A stretch of DNA of 64,000 bases from Sulfurimonas sp. HSL3-7 (lineage in GTDB: Bacteria > Campylobacterota > Campylobacteria > Campylobacterales > Sulfurimonadaceae). The translations under genes were made by a program, and so were the position numbers. Below are positions 18,992 through 27,980 of this stretch, piece by piece. The notes below the pieces were generated by a model, which saw nothing but the letters and a program-made list of their open reading frames with translations, had not been told where the DNA came from and made no database searches. Within the stretch, counting starts at the first letter, position 1; the number at the start of each line of letters is the position of its first letter. The DNA is taken from the NCBI RefSeq assembly GCF_039645985.1, contig NZ_CP147919.1:2480001-2544000 (forward strand). Direction: 5' to 3'.

Positions 18992-20278
18992 ATGAAAGCC
19001 CATATTCTATCACTCGCAGCCATCACTCTTCTGGCAGCAACACCATCTTCCCTCTCTGCAGCAGATGAGGGTTTCAATATCTTCAGTGAGGTGAAGTTCA
19101 GCGGCGAACTGCGTCCGCGTTACCAGTTTACCGATGCGGAGACCAGCACCAAAGATGCGGGTAACCAGGTGACGAACCGTACCAACCTGAATTTTACGGC
19201 GAAGCTGCTGGAGATCGACGGTTTGAGCGGAACGATGGAGCTGAATGCCGTCAATGATTTCGGAACGGAGCAGAGCTCCGATGCGCAGGTCGGCGGCGAA
19301 GCCACCGTCGCAAAGATCTCCCAGGCAAATATCGCCTATTCTGCCGCCGGGGCAACGGGAATCGTCGGCCGTAAAACCGTCAACATCGATAACCAGCGTT
19401 TTGTCGGTTCGGTCGGCTGGAAACAGAACTTCCAGACACTCGACCTTGCGGCGGTGGCGTACGGCGTGGGCGATTTCAACCTTCTTGTAGCGTATGTCTA
19501 CGCTGTCAATGCGATCGGCGATGACGGTCATGATTACGGCGTCAACACGTCTTATGTCGGGACGACCTCTTCGGGCCGTACGAACTCGGCCGTAGTGAAT
19601 GCCTCCTATAAGATAGCAGACCCAATCAAAGTGACCGCATATGCCTACCTTTTGGGAAGCTACAGCGATACCTACGGTGTCGCGGCAACGGGTAATGTCG
19701 CGGTCACTGACACTGTCAAGCTTGACTATCGTGCCGAGGTGGCCATGCAGACGCAGGCGACACTGGAGACGGTTGACGGGGTCTCAGGCGACACCAGCCT
19801 CTTCGGCGATGCGATGTATGCCAACCTGGACGTCGGCGCAAATATCTCCGGTTTCCTGGCCGGTATCAATTATGAATACCTTGGCGGTGCGGATCTCGGC
19901 GATGCCGACACGTCACAGTTTCAGACGCCGTTGGCGACCAAGCACAAGTTCAACGGCTGGGCCGACCAGTTCCTTTCGACGCCGACGACAGGTCTGGCCG
20001 ACTTCAACCTGCGCGGCGGGTATGCCTCCAAGCCGGTGGGCAAAGTGCTTGCCGTCTACCACATGTACAATTCGGTCGAGGACGGTCTGACCTCAAAAGC
20101 CGGAGATGCATACGGTTCGGAGATCGATCTGCTCTACACCAGAAGCGTCCCGGGGGTCAACGGTCTCAACGCGCTTGTCAAGGGTGCCTACTTTATGAAT
20201 GATGACGCCATCAACGGCGCCACATCATACAACGGCAACAAAACACTGGCCTGGCTCCAGCTCGATTACAAGTTCTAA
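18992..20278 (+). CDS. Outer-membrane beta-barrel porin of the nitrate cluster
   Basis: The 428-residue protein has a Sec signal peptide (cleavage likely after SSLSA, about residue 23) and alternating beta-strand sequence. It opens EVKFSGELRPRYQFTD and ends with the aromatic LDYKF typical of outer-membrane barrels. It resembles OprD/alginate-export-like barrels of Campylobacterota in composition. Placement between the kinase fusion and the reductase genes, behind its own copy of the cluster promoter, suggests a nitrate or anion channel, which is inference. ATG 18992 has an AAGGAGA ribosome-binding site. Confidence 0.85.
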   Translation: MKAHILSLAAITLLAATPSSLSAADEGFNIFSEVKFSGELRPRYQFTDAETSTKDAGNQVTNRTNLNFTAKLLEIDGLSGTMELNAVNDFGTEQSSDAQVGGEATVAKISQANIAYSAAGATGIVGRKTVNIDNQRFVGSVGWKQNFQTLDLAAVAYGVGDFNLLVAYVYAVNAIGDDGHDYGVNTSYVGTTSSGRTNSAVVNASYKIADPIKVTAYAYLLGSYSDTYGVAATGNVAVTDTVKLDYRAEVAMQTQATLETVDGVSGDTSLFGDAMYANLDVGANISGFLAGINYEYLGGADLGDADTSQFQTPLATKHKFNGWADQFLSTPTTGLADFNLRGGYASKPVGKVLAVYHMYNSVEDGLTSKAGDAYGSEIDLLYTRSVPGVNGLNALVKGAYFMNDDAINGATSYNGNKTLAWLQLDYKF

Positions 20279-20333
20279 TGCCGGTTCTCTGGCAGCGGTA
20301 ACCTGATCTGAATCTGTACACGTGGAGGAACAC

Positions 20334-21902
20334 ATGCAAGCGACCCCGTTAGAAAGTTTTATCAACCACAAAGCCGATACAGGCATGCAGTGCGGCAACT
20401 ACTCGATCGACCTGCCCGAGCTAGGCCAGGGGGAGCAGTACCGTTTCCACTTTGATGCGACCAAGTGCGTCGGCTGCCGCTGCTGCGAAGTCGCATGTAA
20501 TGAACAGAACAACAACCCGGCCGATATCAAATGGCGCCGCGTCGGCGGGATGGAAGGGGGCTCCTTCCCTGACGTGCTGCAGCTCTTTCAGTCGATGAGC
20601 TGCAACCACTGTGCCGATCCCGCCTGTCTCAACGGCTGCCCTACAGAGAGTTATATCAAGTTTGACAACGGCATCGTGTTTCATGATGACGATGCCTGTA
20701 TAGGCTGCCAGTACTGCACCTGGAACTGCCCCTACGGTGTTCCGACCTACCATGAAGAGCGCAAGATCGTCACCAAATGCCACATGTGCCACGAACGGCT
20801 TGCGGTGGGACAGAGTCCTGCCTGTGTGCAGGCCTGTCCGGCCGGTGCCATCGAGATCGAGACCGTCAATGTCAACGCGTGGCTGGAACATGATATCGAT
20901 ACACAGGGAAACATCCCTTTCAGTGTCGATGCCCGCGTGACACAGTCAACCACACGTTATACTCTGCCAGAGCAGCTGCCCGAAAACCTCAAAGAGGCGG
21001 ATGAACACCATCTCAAGCGCTCGCACGCCGAGCTGCCCCTGGTCTTCATGACCGTCCTGACACAGATATCACTCGGCGGCTTCTGCGCTCTCTTTTTAGG
21101 CCAGCTGCTCTCGCTTTTCGGACTGCAGGGGCCCAACTGGGTTATGGCGCTGATCGTGATGCTGCCTGCTGCTCTCGGACTGCCGCTGTCGGCATTGCAC
21201 CTCGGGCGCCCTTTCAAGGCGATGAGTGCCATGAAAAACATCAGAAACAGCTGGCTCAGCCGCGAAGCGCTGGCGCTGGGGCTCTTTACCCTGCTGATGA
21301 CGGTCAATGTCGGCCTCTACCTTGCCCATGTACCGCCGGTCCTGATCATGGTTATTGAAGCCGTTACACTGCTCATCGGTATCGCAGGTATCCATTCGCA
21401 GGCGATGATCTACCGTATCAAGGCGCGCCCGTCATGGGACCGCATCGCGACCAATCTCAAGTTCTTCGGCACCGCCTATATCGGGGTCTTTACCCTGGCG
21501 ATGGCGGCGATGGTCATGGAGACGGGCAGCGCCCTCTCGCTGATCAGCCTGGGGCTGGTCATTGCCGTTGCCCAGGCCTTTTTTACCTATGAGGATCATC
21601 GCTCGTTGCAAGACAGCTCCGAGAGCGCCTACCAGCTCGAGCGCACCCGCAGACTCTACCGGGAGCAGTTCCCGGTGCATACCAAGATGCGTTACTGGCT
21701 CTTTGCCGCCGGTGCCCTGCTGCTGCCGATGGTCGCCAGCGTCATGTGGAGTGCCGGGTACACCGGCGGTGCCATTGCCGCTCTGGCCATCGCCCTGCTG
21801 CTCGCAACCGCCAGTGAACTGACCGACCGGTTCCTCTTTTATGTCACCGCCGTCCCGCTGCAGATGGCCGGGGCATTTTTCGCTGGCAAACAGCGTCACT
21901 AA
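20334..21902 (+). CDS. Four-cluster ferredoxin fused to a DmsC-like membrane anchor (electron donor for NasA)
   Basis: The 522-residue fusion carries electrons. Residues about 40-190 form a DmsB-type ferredoxin with four cysteine sets: CVGCRCCEVAC, CNHCADPACLNGC, CIGCQYCTWNC and CHMC...CVQAC. Residues about 230-520 form eight or nine membrane helices of the DmsC type, with the family-like GLPLSALHLGRP segment. DmsC anchors draw electrons from quinol. The absence of a Tat or Sec signal puts the clusters on the cytoplasmic side, fitting direct supply to cytoplasmic NasA. In DMSO reductase these are separate proteins. ATG 20334 (GGAGGA site) is preferred over GTG 20322. Confidence 0.88.
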   Translation: MQATPLESFINHKADTGMQCGNYSIDLPELGQGEQYRFHFDATKCVGCRCCEVACNEQNNNPADIKWRRVGGMEGGSFPDVLQLFQSMSCNHCADPACLNGCPTESYIKFDNGIVFHDDDACIGCQYCTWNCPYGVPTYHEERKIVTKCHMCHERLAVGQSPACVQACPAGAIEIETVNVNAWLEHDIDTQGNIPFSVDARVTQSTTRYTLPEQLPENLKEADEHHLKRSHAELPLVFMTVLTQISLGGFCALFLGQLLSLFGLQGPNWVMALIVMLPAALGLPLSALHLGRPFKAMSAMKNIRNSWLSREALALGLFTLLMTVNVGLYLAHVPPVLIMVIEAVTLLIGIAGIHSQAMIYRIKARPSWDRIATNLKFFGTAYIGVFTLAMAAMVMETGSALSLISLGLVIAVAQAFFTYEDHRSLQDSSESAYQLERTRRLYREQFPVHTKMRYWLFAAGALLLPMVASVMWSAGYTGGAIAALAIALLLATASELTDRFLFYVTAVPLQMAGAFFAGKQRH

Positions 21903-21911
21903 GGATTGAAC

Positions 21912-24221
21912 ATGTTTAACAAGATCAAAAACTATCTCGGGTTCGACATCAAGGCCGACAAATACAAGCTCAGTGCTGATCCCCGCTTCGGCCTCATCAG
22001 CGATGCCAAGAAGCCCGACGAATGGGTCTTCTCCACCTGCGGCTACTGCGGTGTCGGCTGCGGGCTCTATATCGGGGTCAAAGAGGGCAAAGCCGTCTAC
22101 ACCAAAGGCAACCCGGCCCACCCTGTCAACATGGGGACGCTCTGTCCGAAAGGCCTGAGCGAACATGAGATGATCAACTCCTCCGAACGCGTGCTTTCAC
22201 CGAAAATCCGTTCCAACAGCAAACTGGAAGACGTCTCATGGGACCAAGCCTACACCAAAGTCAGCGACACCTTCAAAAAGATCGCCGCCGACCACGGACC
22301 GGCGGCCGTGGGGATTATCTCAACAGGCCAGCTGCTGACCGAAGAGTTCTACACCCTGGGCAAACTGGCGCAACTGGGGCTGAAGACCAACAACTACGAC
22401 GGCAATACGACACTCTGCATGGCCTCGGCTGTTATGGGATACAAACAGTCGCTCGGTTCCGACGGACCGGTCGGTGCCTACGAGGATTTTGAACACGCCG
22501 ATGTCATCTTTCTGATCGGGGCCAACATCGCCGACAACCACCCGATCCTGAAACTCCATATCAACAAAAATAAAAAGCAACCCAAGATCATCGTGATCGA
22601 CCCGCGCCGCTCCAAAACGAGCCAGATGGCAACCACCTATGTGCCGCTGAAACCCCGCAGCGACCTGGCCCTTTTCAACGGCCTTGCCTACATCATCCTC
22701 GAACAGGGGTGGGAAGACGAGGCCTATGTCAGATCCCACTGCAACGGCTTCGGCGATCTGAAAAAGCATCTGCAGAGCTACCCGCCGCAGGAGGTCGCCA
22801 ACATCACCGGCATCGACGTCAAGACCCTGTACGAACTGGCCCGCCAGTTTGCCAACGCCGATGCGGCATTGAGCGCCTGGACCATGGGGGTCAACCAGTC
22901 ATTCCTTGGGACCGACACGGTCAGTGCCATCATTAACCTGCACCTTCTCACAGGCCAGATCGGCCGTCACGGCGCGGGGCCGTTCTCCATCACGGGGCAG
23001 TGCAACGCCATGGGTACCCGTGAAACAGGATTCACCTCGTCATTGCCGGGGTATCGCAACTTCGGCGACAAGGCGGCTGCGAAAGAGTATGCCGAACTGG
23101 TCAATGTGCCTTTGGAATGGGTACCGACAAAACGCGGCTACAAATATGCCGAGATCATCGAGGCCATTGAACGCGGCGAGATCAAGGCCCTCTGGATCGT
23201 CGCGACCAACCCGCTGGTCAGTTTCGTCGATCAGGAGCGGCTGCGCAACGCCTTTGACAAGCTGGATCTTCTGGTCGTCCAGGACGCCTTTATGAGCGAT
23301 ACGGCCGAGGTGGCCGACGTCATCTTCTCGGCGGCTACCTGGGGCGAGAAAGAGGGGGTTTACACCAACTCCGAACGGCGCTGCAACCGCGCCAACAAAG
23401 CGGTCAACCCTCCGGGCAAAGCCAAGAGCGACTTCGATATCTTTGTCGAGCTGAGCGGCTATTTTGACGGCATCCAACCGGTCATCTTCCCGGGGTGGAG
23501 CAAACCCGAAGATGCCTTTAACGAATGGCGAGAAGTGAGCCGCGGACGGCTCTGCGACTACTCGGGCATCACCTATGAACTGCTGGAGGCTGAGGGCGGT
23601 GTCCAATGGCCGTGTAACGAACAGTTCCCCAAAGGGCAGAAGCGCCTCTATACCGAAGAGATCGCGTTCACGACCCCCGATGCAAAAGCAAATCTGATGT
23701 GTGTTGACTGGCTGCCGATGCAGGAGCCCCAGAGCGAAGCCTTCCCGCTCATGCTCAATACCGGGCGGACCGTGGAGCAGTGGCATACCCGGACCAAGAC
23801 ACGCAGCATCGATATTTTGAACGATCTTGCCCCGGAAGCCTGGGTGGACATCAATCCGGCCGATGCGGCGCAACTTGAGGTGAAAAGCGGTGACTGCCTG
23901 AGCATCTCATCGCCACGCGGAAAAGTGGATAACGTCGTGGTCAGAGTGACGCAGACCGTGGCCCCGGGTTCTGTTTTCGTACCGTTTCATTTCAATACCC
24001 AGCTAGTCAACGCCCTGACCCAACCCTCGTTCTGCCCGAAATCCGGCGAACCGAACTATAAACAGACGGCGGTTCAGCTGCATTCGCAACAGGTTCCCCA
24101 GGGGATAGCCATCAAGGTCGAAGAGCATCGTGGGTCGCTGACACACCGGCAGGAAACGGAGGCAGTCGACACGGTCAGCCGGTACGAAAAACAGCCGGGC
24201 ATAAATACGGATGCAACATAA
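21912..24221 (+). CDS. nasA: Assimilatory nitrate reductase, molybdopterin catalytic subunit
   Basis: This is a 769-residue bis-MGD molybdoenzyme of the NasA/NarB/NapA group. An N-terminal [4Fe-4S] motif (CGYCGVGCGLYIGV, with CPKGLSEHEM downstream) precedes the Mo domains; the Cys in NTTLCMASAVMGY is the likely Mo ligand. FLIGANIADNHPIL and GTRETGFTSSLPGYR are family motifs, and the C-terminal domain (from about 640) binds MGD. It lacks the extra C-terminal [2Fe-2S] module of enterobacterial NasA, so it is closer in layout to cyanobacterial NarB. No Tat signal: cytoplasmic, reducing nitrate to nitrite for assimilation. ATG 21912 is preferred over TTG 21906 because of an AAGGA site. Confidence 0.93.
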   Translation: MFNKIKNYLGFDIKADKYKLSADPRFGLISDAKKPDEWVFSTCGYCGVGCGLYIGVKEGKAVYTKGNPAHPVNMGTLCPKGLSEHEMINSSERVLSPKIRSNSKLEDVSWDQAYTKVSDTFKKIAADHGPAAVGIISTGQLLTEEFYTLGKLAQLGLKTNNYDGNTTLCMASAVMGYKQSLGSDGPVGAYEDFEHADVIFLIGANIADNHPILKLHINKNKKQPKIIVIDPRRSKTSQMATTYVPLKPRSDLALFNGLAYIILEQGWEDEAYVRSHCNGFGDLKKHLQSYPPQEVANITGIDVKTLYELARQFANADAALSAWTMGVNQSFLGTDTVSAIINLHLLTGQIGRHGAGPFSITGQCNAMGTRETGFTSSLPGYRNFGDKAAAKEYAELVNVPLEWVPTKRGYKYAEIIEAIERGEIKALWIVATNPLVSFVDQERLRNAFDKLDLLVVQDAFMSDTAEVADVIFSAATWGEKEGVYTNSERRCNRANKAVNPPGKAKSDFDIFVELSGYFDGIQPVIFPGWSKPEDAFNEWREVSRGRLCDYSGITYELLEAEGGVQWPCNEQFPKGQKRLYTEEIAFTTPDAKANLMCVDWLPMQEPQSEAFPLMLNTGRTVEQWHTRTKTRSIDILNDLAPEAWVDINPADAAQLEVKSGDCLSISSPRGKVDNVVVRVTQTVAPGSVFVPFHFNTQLVNALTQPSFCPKSGEPNYKQTAVQLHSQQVPQGIAIKVEEHRGSLTHRQETEAVDTVSRYEKQPGINTDAT

Positions 24222-24230
24222 CAGGGGGAT

Positions 24231-24268
24231 TTCCCACTTTTTTCCTCTTTTTTGTGTTTAGAATCCAG
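24231..24268 (+). promoter_or_regulatory. Nitrate-cluster promoter motif, copy 3 (cysG)
   Basis: TTCCCACTTTTTTCCTC (24231-24247) is identical over 17 bases to copy 1. The downstream part differs and provides TAGAAT (24259-24264) as a possible -10, three bases closer than in copies 1 and 2. It sits in the 92-nt gap between nasA and cysG, so cysG-nirA probably have their own co-regulated start. Confidence 0.65.
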
Positions 24269-24313
24269 AATCATTCATAACGATCCACTGTGATCATGAC
24301 AAAAAGGATTCCC

Positions 24314-25600
24314 ATGCGATTCACCCTGCCGATTGTCCTCCATAACCCCAAAGTCCTGCTTATCGGTGCCGGAGCCGTAGCAGCGCAAAAAGCCGAAGTG
24401 ATGCTGCGCAACCAGATCACCTTTGATGTTATTGCCGAAACACGCAGTGACCTCATGCCCAGCGTCGATACGATCCAACAACGCCGTGTTTCGGCAGACG
24501 ACCTGGCGCCTTACCCGATAATCATCGATGCCACCGGCAACCCCGAGGTCACACAAATGCTGCTGAACGAGAAAGCAAAACGGCCGTTCATGCTCAACGT
24601 CGTCGATGCACCGGAACACTGCGACTTCTTTTTTGCGGCACTGCTCGAGTACGGGCCGCTGAAAGTCGCGGTCTCCTCATCGGGAGGCAGTCCGACACTC
24701 GCCCAACAGGTGCGCGACAAGATCGACCGTATGCTGCCGAAATCGCTCGAAACGCTTGGTCATACTTTACAGCAGAAACGCCACCAGGGGATCATTGATA
24801 TCCATGCCGCCCGCAATTCGGCCAAGAAGGCACTGGGTAAAGTTTCCCTGGTCGGTTGCGGCACCGGGGATGTCGAACTGCTGACGCTCAAGGCCTACCG
24901 GGTCATCCAGGAGGCCGATGTGGTGTTTGTCGACCACCTTATCAGTGACGAGATCGAAGCGACTATTCCGGAGCGTACGCTCAGAATTTCGGTGGGCAAA
25001 CGCAAAGGCCACCACAGTGTCAAACAGGAGGCCATCAACGCGATGCTGATCGACTACGCCGCCAAGGGTTATGAAGTCGCCCGTCTCAAAGCGGGTGACC
25101 CCTACATCTTCGGCCGCGGTGCCGAGGAGGCGCAGGCCCTGATCGCAGCAAATATCCGCGTTGATGTCATCCCTGGCGTCTCTTCGGCGATCGCCGGACC
25201 GCTCAGTGCCGGTATCGCGCCGACGGCCCGCGGTTACGCCACTAACCTGTCGGTCGTTTCGGCTCATCTTTCCGGCAACCGTTTCAACCGGGAGTGGATC
25301 GACCTGCTCACCCTCAAAAACCACACGACGATCGTACTGATGGGCCTCTCCCGCGCCGAGGAGATCGTCAAAGCCGCGATAGAGAAAGGGGCCGATCCGC
25401 AGATGCCGACGGCAATCGTCTCCAATGCATCACGACCGAACCAGACACGTGTCATCACCACGCTCGCAAGGCTGGCTGCAGCGGCCGAAACTGCAGAGCG
25501 TCCCGGCATCATCGTCTTCGGCGATGTCGTCAACCTGCATGCCGTCCTGCCGCAACATGAAAATCTAGAAGAGGAGCTGCTCCATGACAAAATTGCATGA
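24314..25600 (+). CDS. cysG: Sirohaem synthase (precorrin-2 dehydrogenase/ferrochelatase plus uroporphyrinogen-III methyltransferase)
   Basis: The 428-residue CysG-like fusion makes sirohaem, the cofactor of the adjacent nitrite reductase. Residues 1-170 are the NAD-dependent dehydrogenase/ferrochelatase half (VLLIGAGAVAAQKAE; SSSGGSPTLAQQVRDKI). Residues about 180-428 are the SAM methyltransferase (VSLVGCGTGDVELLTLKA; RLKAGDPYIFGRGAEEA; VIPGVSSAIAGPLSAGI). ATG 24314 is chosen because AAGGA lies 6 nt upstream; GTG 24290 and ATG 24296 are alternatives. Its end overlaps the nirA start by 17 nt, indicating translational coupling. Confidence 0.94.
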   Translation: MRFTLPIVLHNPKVLLIGAGAVAAQKAEVMLRNQITFDVIAETRSDLMPSVDTIQQRRVSADDLAPYPIIIDATGNPEVTQMLLNEKAKRPFMLNVVDAPEHCDFFFAALLEYGPLKVAVSSSGGSPTLAQQVRDKIDRMLPKSLETLGHTLQQKRHQGIIDIHAARNSAKKALGKVSLVGCGTGDVELLTLKAYRVIQEADVVFVDHLISDEIEATIPERTLRISVGKRKGHHSVKQEAINAMLIDYAAKGYEVARLKAGDPYIFGRGAEEAQALIAANIRVDVIPGVSSAIAGPLSAGIAPTARGYATNLSVVSAHLSGNRFNREWIDLLTLKNHTTIVLMGLSRAEEIVKAAIEKGADPQMPTAIVSNASRPNQTRVITTLARLAAAAETAERPGIIVFGDVVNLHAVLPQHENLEEELLHDKIA

Positions 25601-27173
25601 AGCCTATGAAACCCGTAACAAAAAGATCAACAAGATCGAAGGGCTCAAAACACTCAAAACACCGCAGTCGGTCTATGACCAACTCGAACAGATCTGTGCA
25701 GAGGGCTATGAAAACCTCAAAGATGAGGACAGCAAGTTCTTTCTGAAATGTTTCGGCCTGTTTGACAAAGGCGAAGGGGAGTTTATGATCCGCCTGCGTA
25801 TCGCCGGCGGCCAGCTCGAACCGCAGCAGGCGGCAACGATCGGTGAGATCGCGCAACAGTACAGCCGGGATTACATCGACATTACGACACGCCAGCAGAT
25901 CGAACTGCGCTACATCCCCTTTGCCGCCCTGGCCGAGGTGCTCCAGCGCCTCGATACCGTCGGCATCACCACCTTTCAGACGGGGATCGACAACTTCCGT
26001 AATGTCGTCACCTCCCCGTTCGACGGCTATGACAAAACGCAATACATCGCGTGTATGCCCATCATAGAAGCCCTGCAGACGATCTTTCTCAAACGCGAAG
26101 AGTGGATCGGCATCCTGCCGCGCAAGTTCAACACCGCTATCCTCGGCAGCGGTACCAACGACTGCAATATCTATGGCCACGACTGCTGTTTCCTGCCGGC
26201 ACAACGCGACGGTATCTACGGTTTCAATCTTTACCTCGGCGGTAAGGTCGCGGTACAGGCCCAGGAGAGCGGACTGTTTATCAAACCCGACGAACTGACA
26301 ACGGTCTTCGAAGCGCTGATCCATCTCTTCAAGACCTACGGCTTCCGGGACAACCGTAATAAGAACCGTCTCCACTTTCTCGTGGAGTCGGTCGGTATGG
26401 AGAACTTTGCCAAGGCACTTGCCGAACAGAGCGGTCTGAACCTTGCCGAAAGCGGTGAGCTGCTGCTCACGACCGAGCACTGCCTCGGCGATGACGGGTG
26501 TGTCGAGCTTGCGGAAGGTAAAAAGGCCCTGCTCTTTGCGATCCCTTCGGGTATCTTCAGCGGCAGCGACCTGATCGAAACGGCAGCACTGGCACGTTCG
26601 ACCGGCAGCCATATCCGCCTCTCGATCGAGCAGAGTTTCTACCTCATTAACGATGCGTCCAAGATCGGCCAGCTGAAGGCTAGTGCACTTTATACCAAAT
26701 ATAAGAAGTTTCACAACGTCTACTTTACCCACCAGATCGCCTGTGCCGGTACAGAGACCTGCAGCTTCGGCGTCATTCCGAACAAACCCGACGCAATCGA
26801 AATGGCGGAGTTTCTCGACCGCGAGCTGCCGATGGAGAGCGGCAAGATCCGGATGCACTGGTCGGCCTGCCCGAAGGGGTGCGGTATTCACGGTATCGCC
26901 GACATCGGCTTTGAAGGGTGCAAGGCGAAAGATGCCGAAGACAAAAGCTGTTTCGGCGTGCATATCTTTGTCGGAGGCAAAGCGAGTTTTGAAGCGGTAG
27001 AGGCGCGGCAGGTCTTTAAAGCGGTGCCCCTGACCGAGGCCAAAGAGGTCGTCAAAAAGATCGTCGCACTCTATGTCAACGAACGTCTTGAGGGCGAATC
27101 GTTCGAGCTGTATGACACCCGCGTGCTGCAAGCACTGAGTGTCGATCAGCTGCGCGATAAGATCATGCAGTAA
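25584..27173 (+). CDS. nirA: Ferredoxin-dependent nitrite reductase (NirA type)
   Basis: The 529-residue sirohaem and [4Fe-4S] reductase has two ferrodoxin-like halves and the cofactor-binding cysteines CAGTETC (about 390) and ACPKGC (about 432). ITTRQQIELR near residue 105 is the conserved substrate/sirohaem loop. It reduces nitrite to ammonium with six electrons. Sulfite reductases are close relatives, but the nitrate-gene context favours nitrite. The ATG lies inside the end of cysG with an AGGAG site at about 25570. Ammonium made here would enter glutamine synthetase, not encoded in the window. Confidence 0.92.
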   Translation: MTKLHEAYETRNKKINKIEGLKTLKTPQSVYDQLEQICAEGYENLKDEDSKFFLKCFGLFDKGEGEFMIRLRIAGGQLEPQQAATIGEIAQQYSRDYIDITTRQQIELRYIPFAALAEVLQRLDTVGITTFQTGIDNFRNVVTSPFDGYDKTQYIACMPIIEALQTIFLKREEWIGILPRKFNTAILGSGTNDCNIYGHDCCFLPAQRDGIYGFNLYLGGKVAVQAQESGLFIKPDELTTVFEALIHLFKTYGFRDNRNKNRLHFLVESVGMENFAKALAEQSGLNLAESGELLLTTEHCLGDDGCVELAEGKKALLFAIPSGIFSGSDLIETAALARSTGSHIRLSIEQSFYLINDASKIGQLKASALYTKYKKFHNVYFTHQIACAGTETCSFGVIPNKPDAIEMAEFLDRELPMESGKIRMHWSACPKGCGIHGIADIGFEGCKAKDAEDKSCFGVHIFVGGKASFEAVEARQVFKAVPLTEAKEVVKKIVALYVNERLEGESFELYDTRVLQALSVDQLRDKIMQ

Positions 27174-27219
27174 TACGGCATTAGCCTAACAATACACCGA
27201 CACACAAAGGGGTGTACGA

Positions 27220-27714
27220 CTAAAGCCCGTTGCCCCACATGTGTATCTTCTTCGCCGTCACCAGGTCGTACCCCTCATGAATCTCGATTGCATTGGCGGC
27301 TCGAAACTCATGTGCTTCAAGCAGGGCCTTCTGAGCTTCGACATCCACCGTCCCCTTTTCGCTGATAACGATAATGTTGCCGGTGTTGGCCAGTGTGGTG
27401 TAGATCGACTTCAAAATCCGTTCGGCGAATTCGTGTCGGTGCAGAACGTCGCGGATAATAACGATGTCGTTATCTCTCGGCAGAGCCCGGAAGGGGGCTT
27501 TGTAGTGGGGAACCGTCTGGAGCTTAAGATGCTCGGACTCCGTAAAGGGCTGGTGTTCACCCGGGTACTCCGCTACGGCGAGACGGTGTTTCGGGTAGGG
27601 TTTGAGGTGTTCGATCAGCGCCGCCGTCAACCCGTCAGCGTGGGCGGTGACGTCGAGCACTTTAAAGCCCGGTTGCGGGTGGATAAGCTCTAGAAACTGC
27701 TGATAATCCGCCAT
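27220..27714 (-). CDS. Small SAM-methyltransferase-like protein
   Basis: The 164 residues follow a Rossmann methyltransferase pattern: FKVLDVTAHADGLTAALIEHL as motif I (lacking the usual GxGxG), then LAVAEYP, and DIVIIRDVLHRHEFAERIL like the DxxHHh motif of class I enzymes. The degenerate glycine loop and short length suggest reduced or altered SAM binding. ATG 27714 is chosen over GTG 27717. It lies 18 nt downstream of the next gene and is the last of three minus-strand genes behind the LsrK/LuxS chimera. Function unknown. Confidence 0.65.
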   Translation of the reverse strand: MADYQQFLELIHPQPGFKVLDVTAHADGLTAALIEHLKPYPKHRLAVAEYPGEHQPFTESEHLKLQTVPHYKAPFRALPRDNDIVIIRDVLHRHEFAERILKSIYTTLANTGNIIVISEKGTVDVEAQKALLEAHEFRAANAIEIHEGYDLVTAKKIHMWGNGL

Positions 27715-27732
27715 CACCTGCCCCTTTTGCTA

Positions 27733-27978
27733 TCAGATCGCCAGATCGTGCAGCTCTTTGAAGAGGAAGGCTTCGACGATGTCGTCGATGCTGCGCTTGG
27801 TGTGGGCGACCAGCACCATCATCTGCTGTTCGATGAACTCCATGACCGGCTCGAAATTGCCTATGACGACGACTGCATCCACCCAGTCATCGACATCCTC
27901 TTTAGTGTCGAAATAGTTGATCTCAACAACCTGCCCCTCCTGCGTATCGTCGCTGTCCATCGGTAAAAGGATCTTCAC
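27733..27978 (-). CDS. NifX/NafY-like small protein (putative)
   Basis: An 81-residue protein starting at GTG 27978 (VKILLPMDSDD). The C-terminal pattern DAVVVIGNFEPVMEFIEQQMMVLVAHT then SIDDIVEAFLFKEL resembles the dinitrogenase FeMo-cofactor (NifX/NafY) fold, where similar strands and helices follow an MKIxxPxD start. This similarity is weak and judged by eye. The GTG lies 2 nt past the stop codon of the LsrK/LuxS chimera, so translation is probably coupled. No nitrogenase genes are nearby. Confidence 0.55.
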   Translation of the reverse strand: MKILLPMDSDDTQEGQVVEINYFDTKEDVDDWVDAVVVIGNFEPVMEFIEQQMMVLVAHTKRSIDDIVEAFLFKELHDLAI

Positions 27979-27980
27979 GT

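Noticed and set aside
25530-27131. A 533-codon open frame antisense to nirA
   Set aside because: It mirrors nirA over its whole length, has no domain similarity and results from codon bias on the opposite strand. The plus strand carries the sirohaem/FeS motifs.
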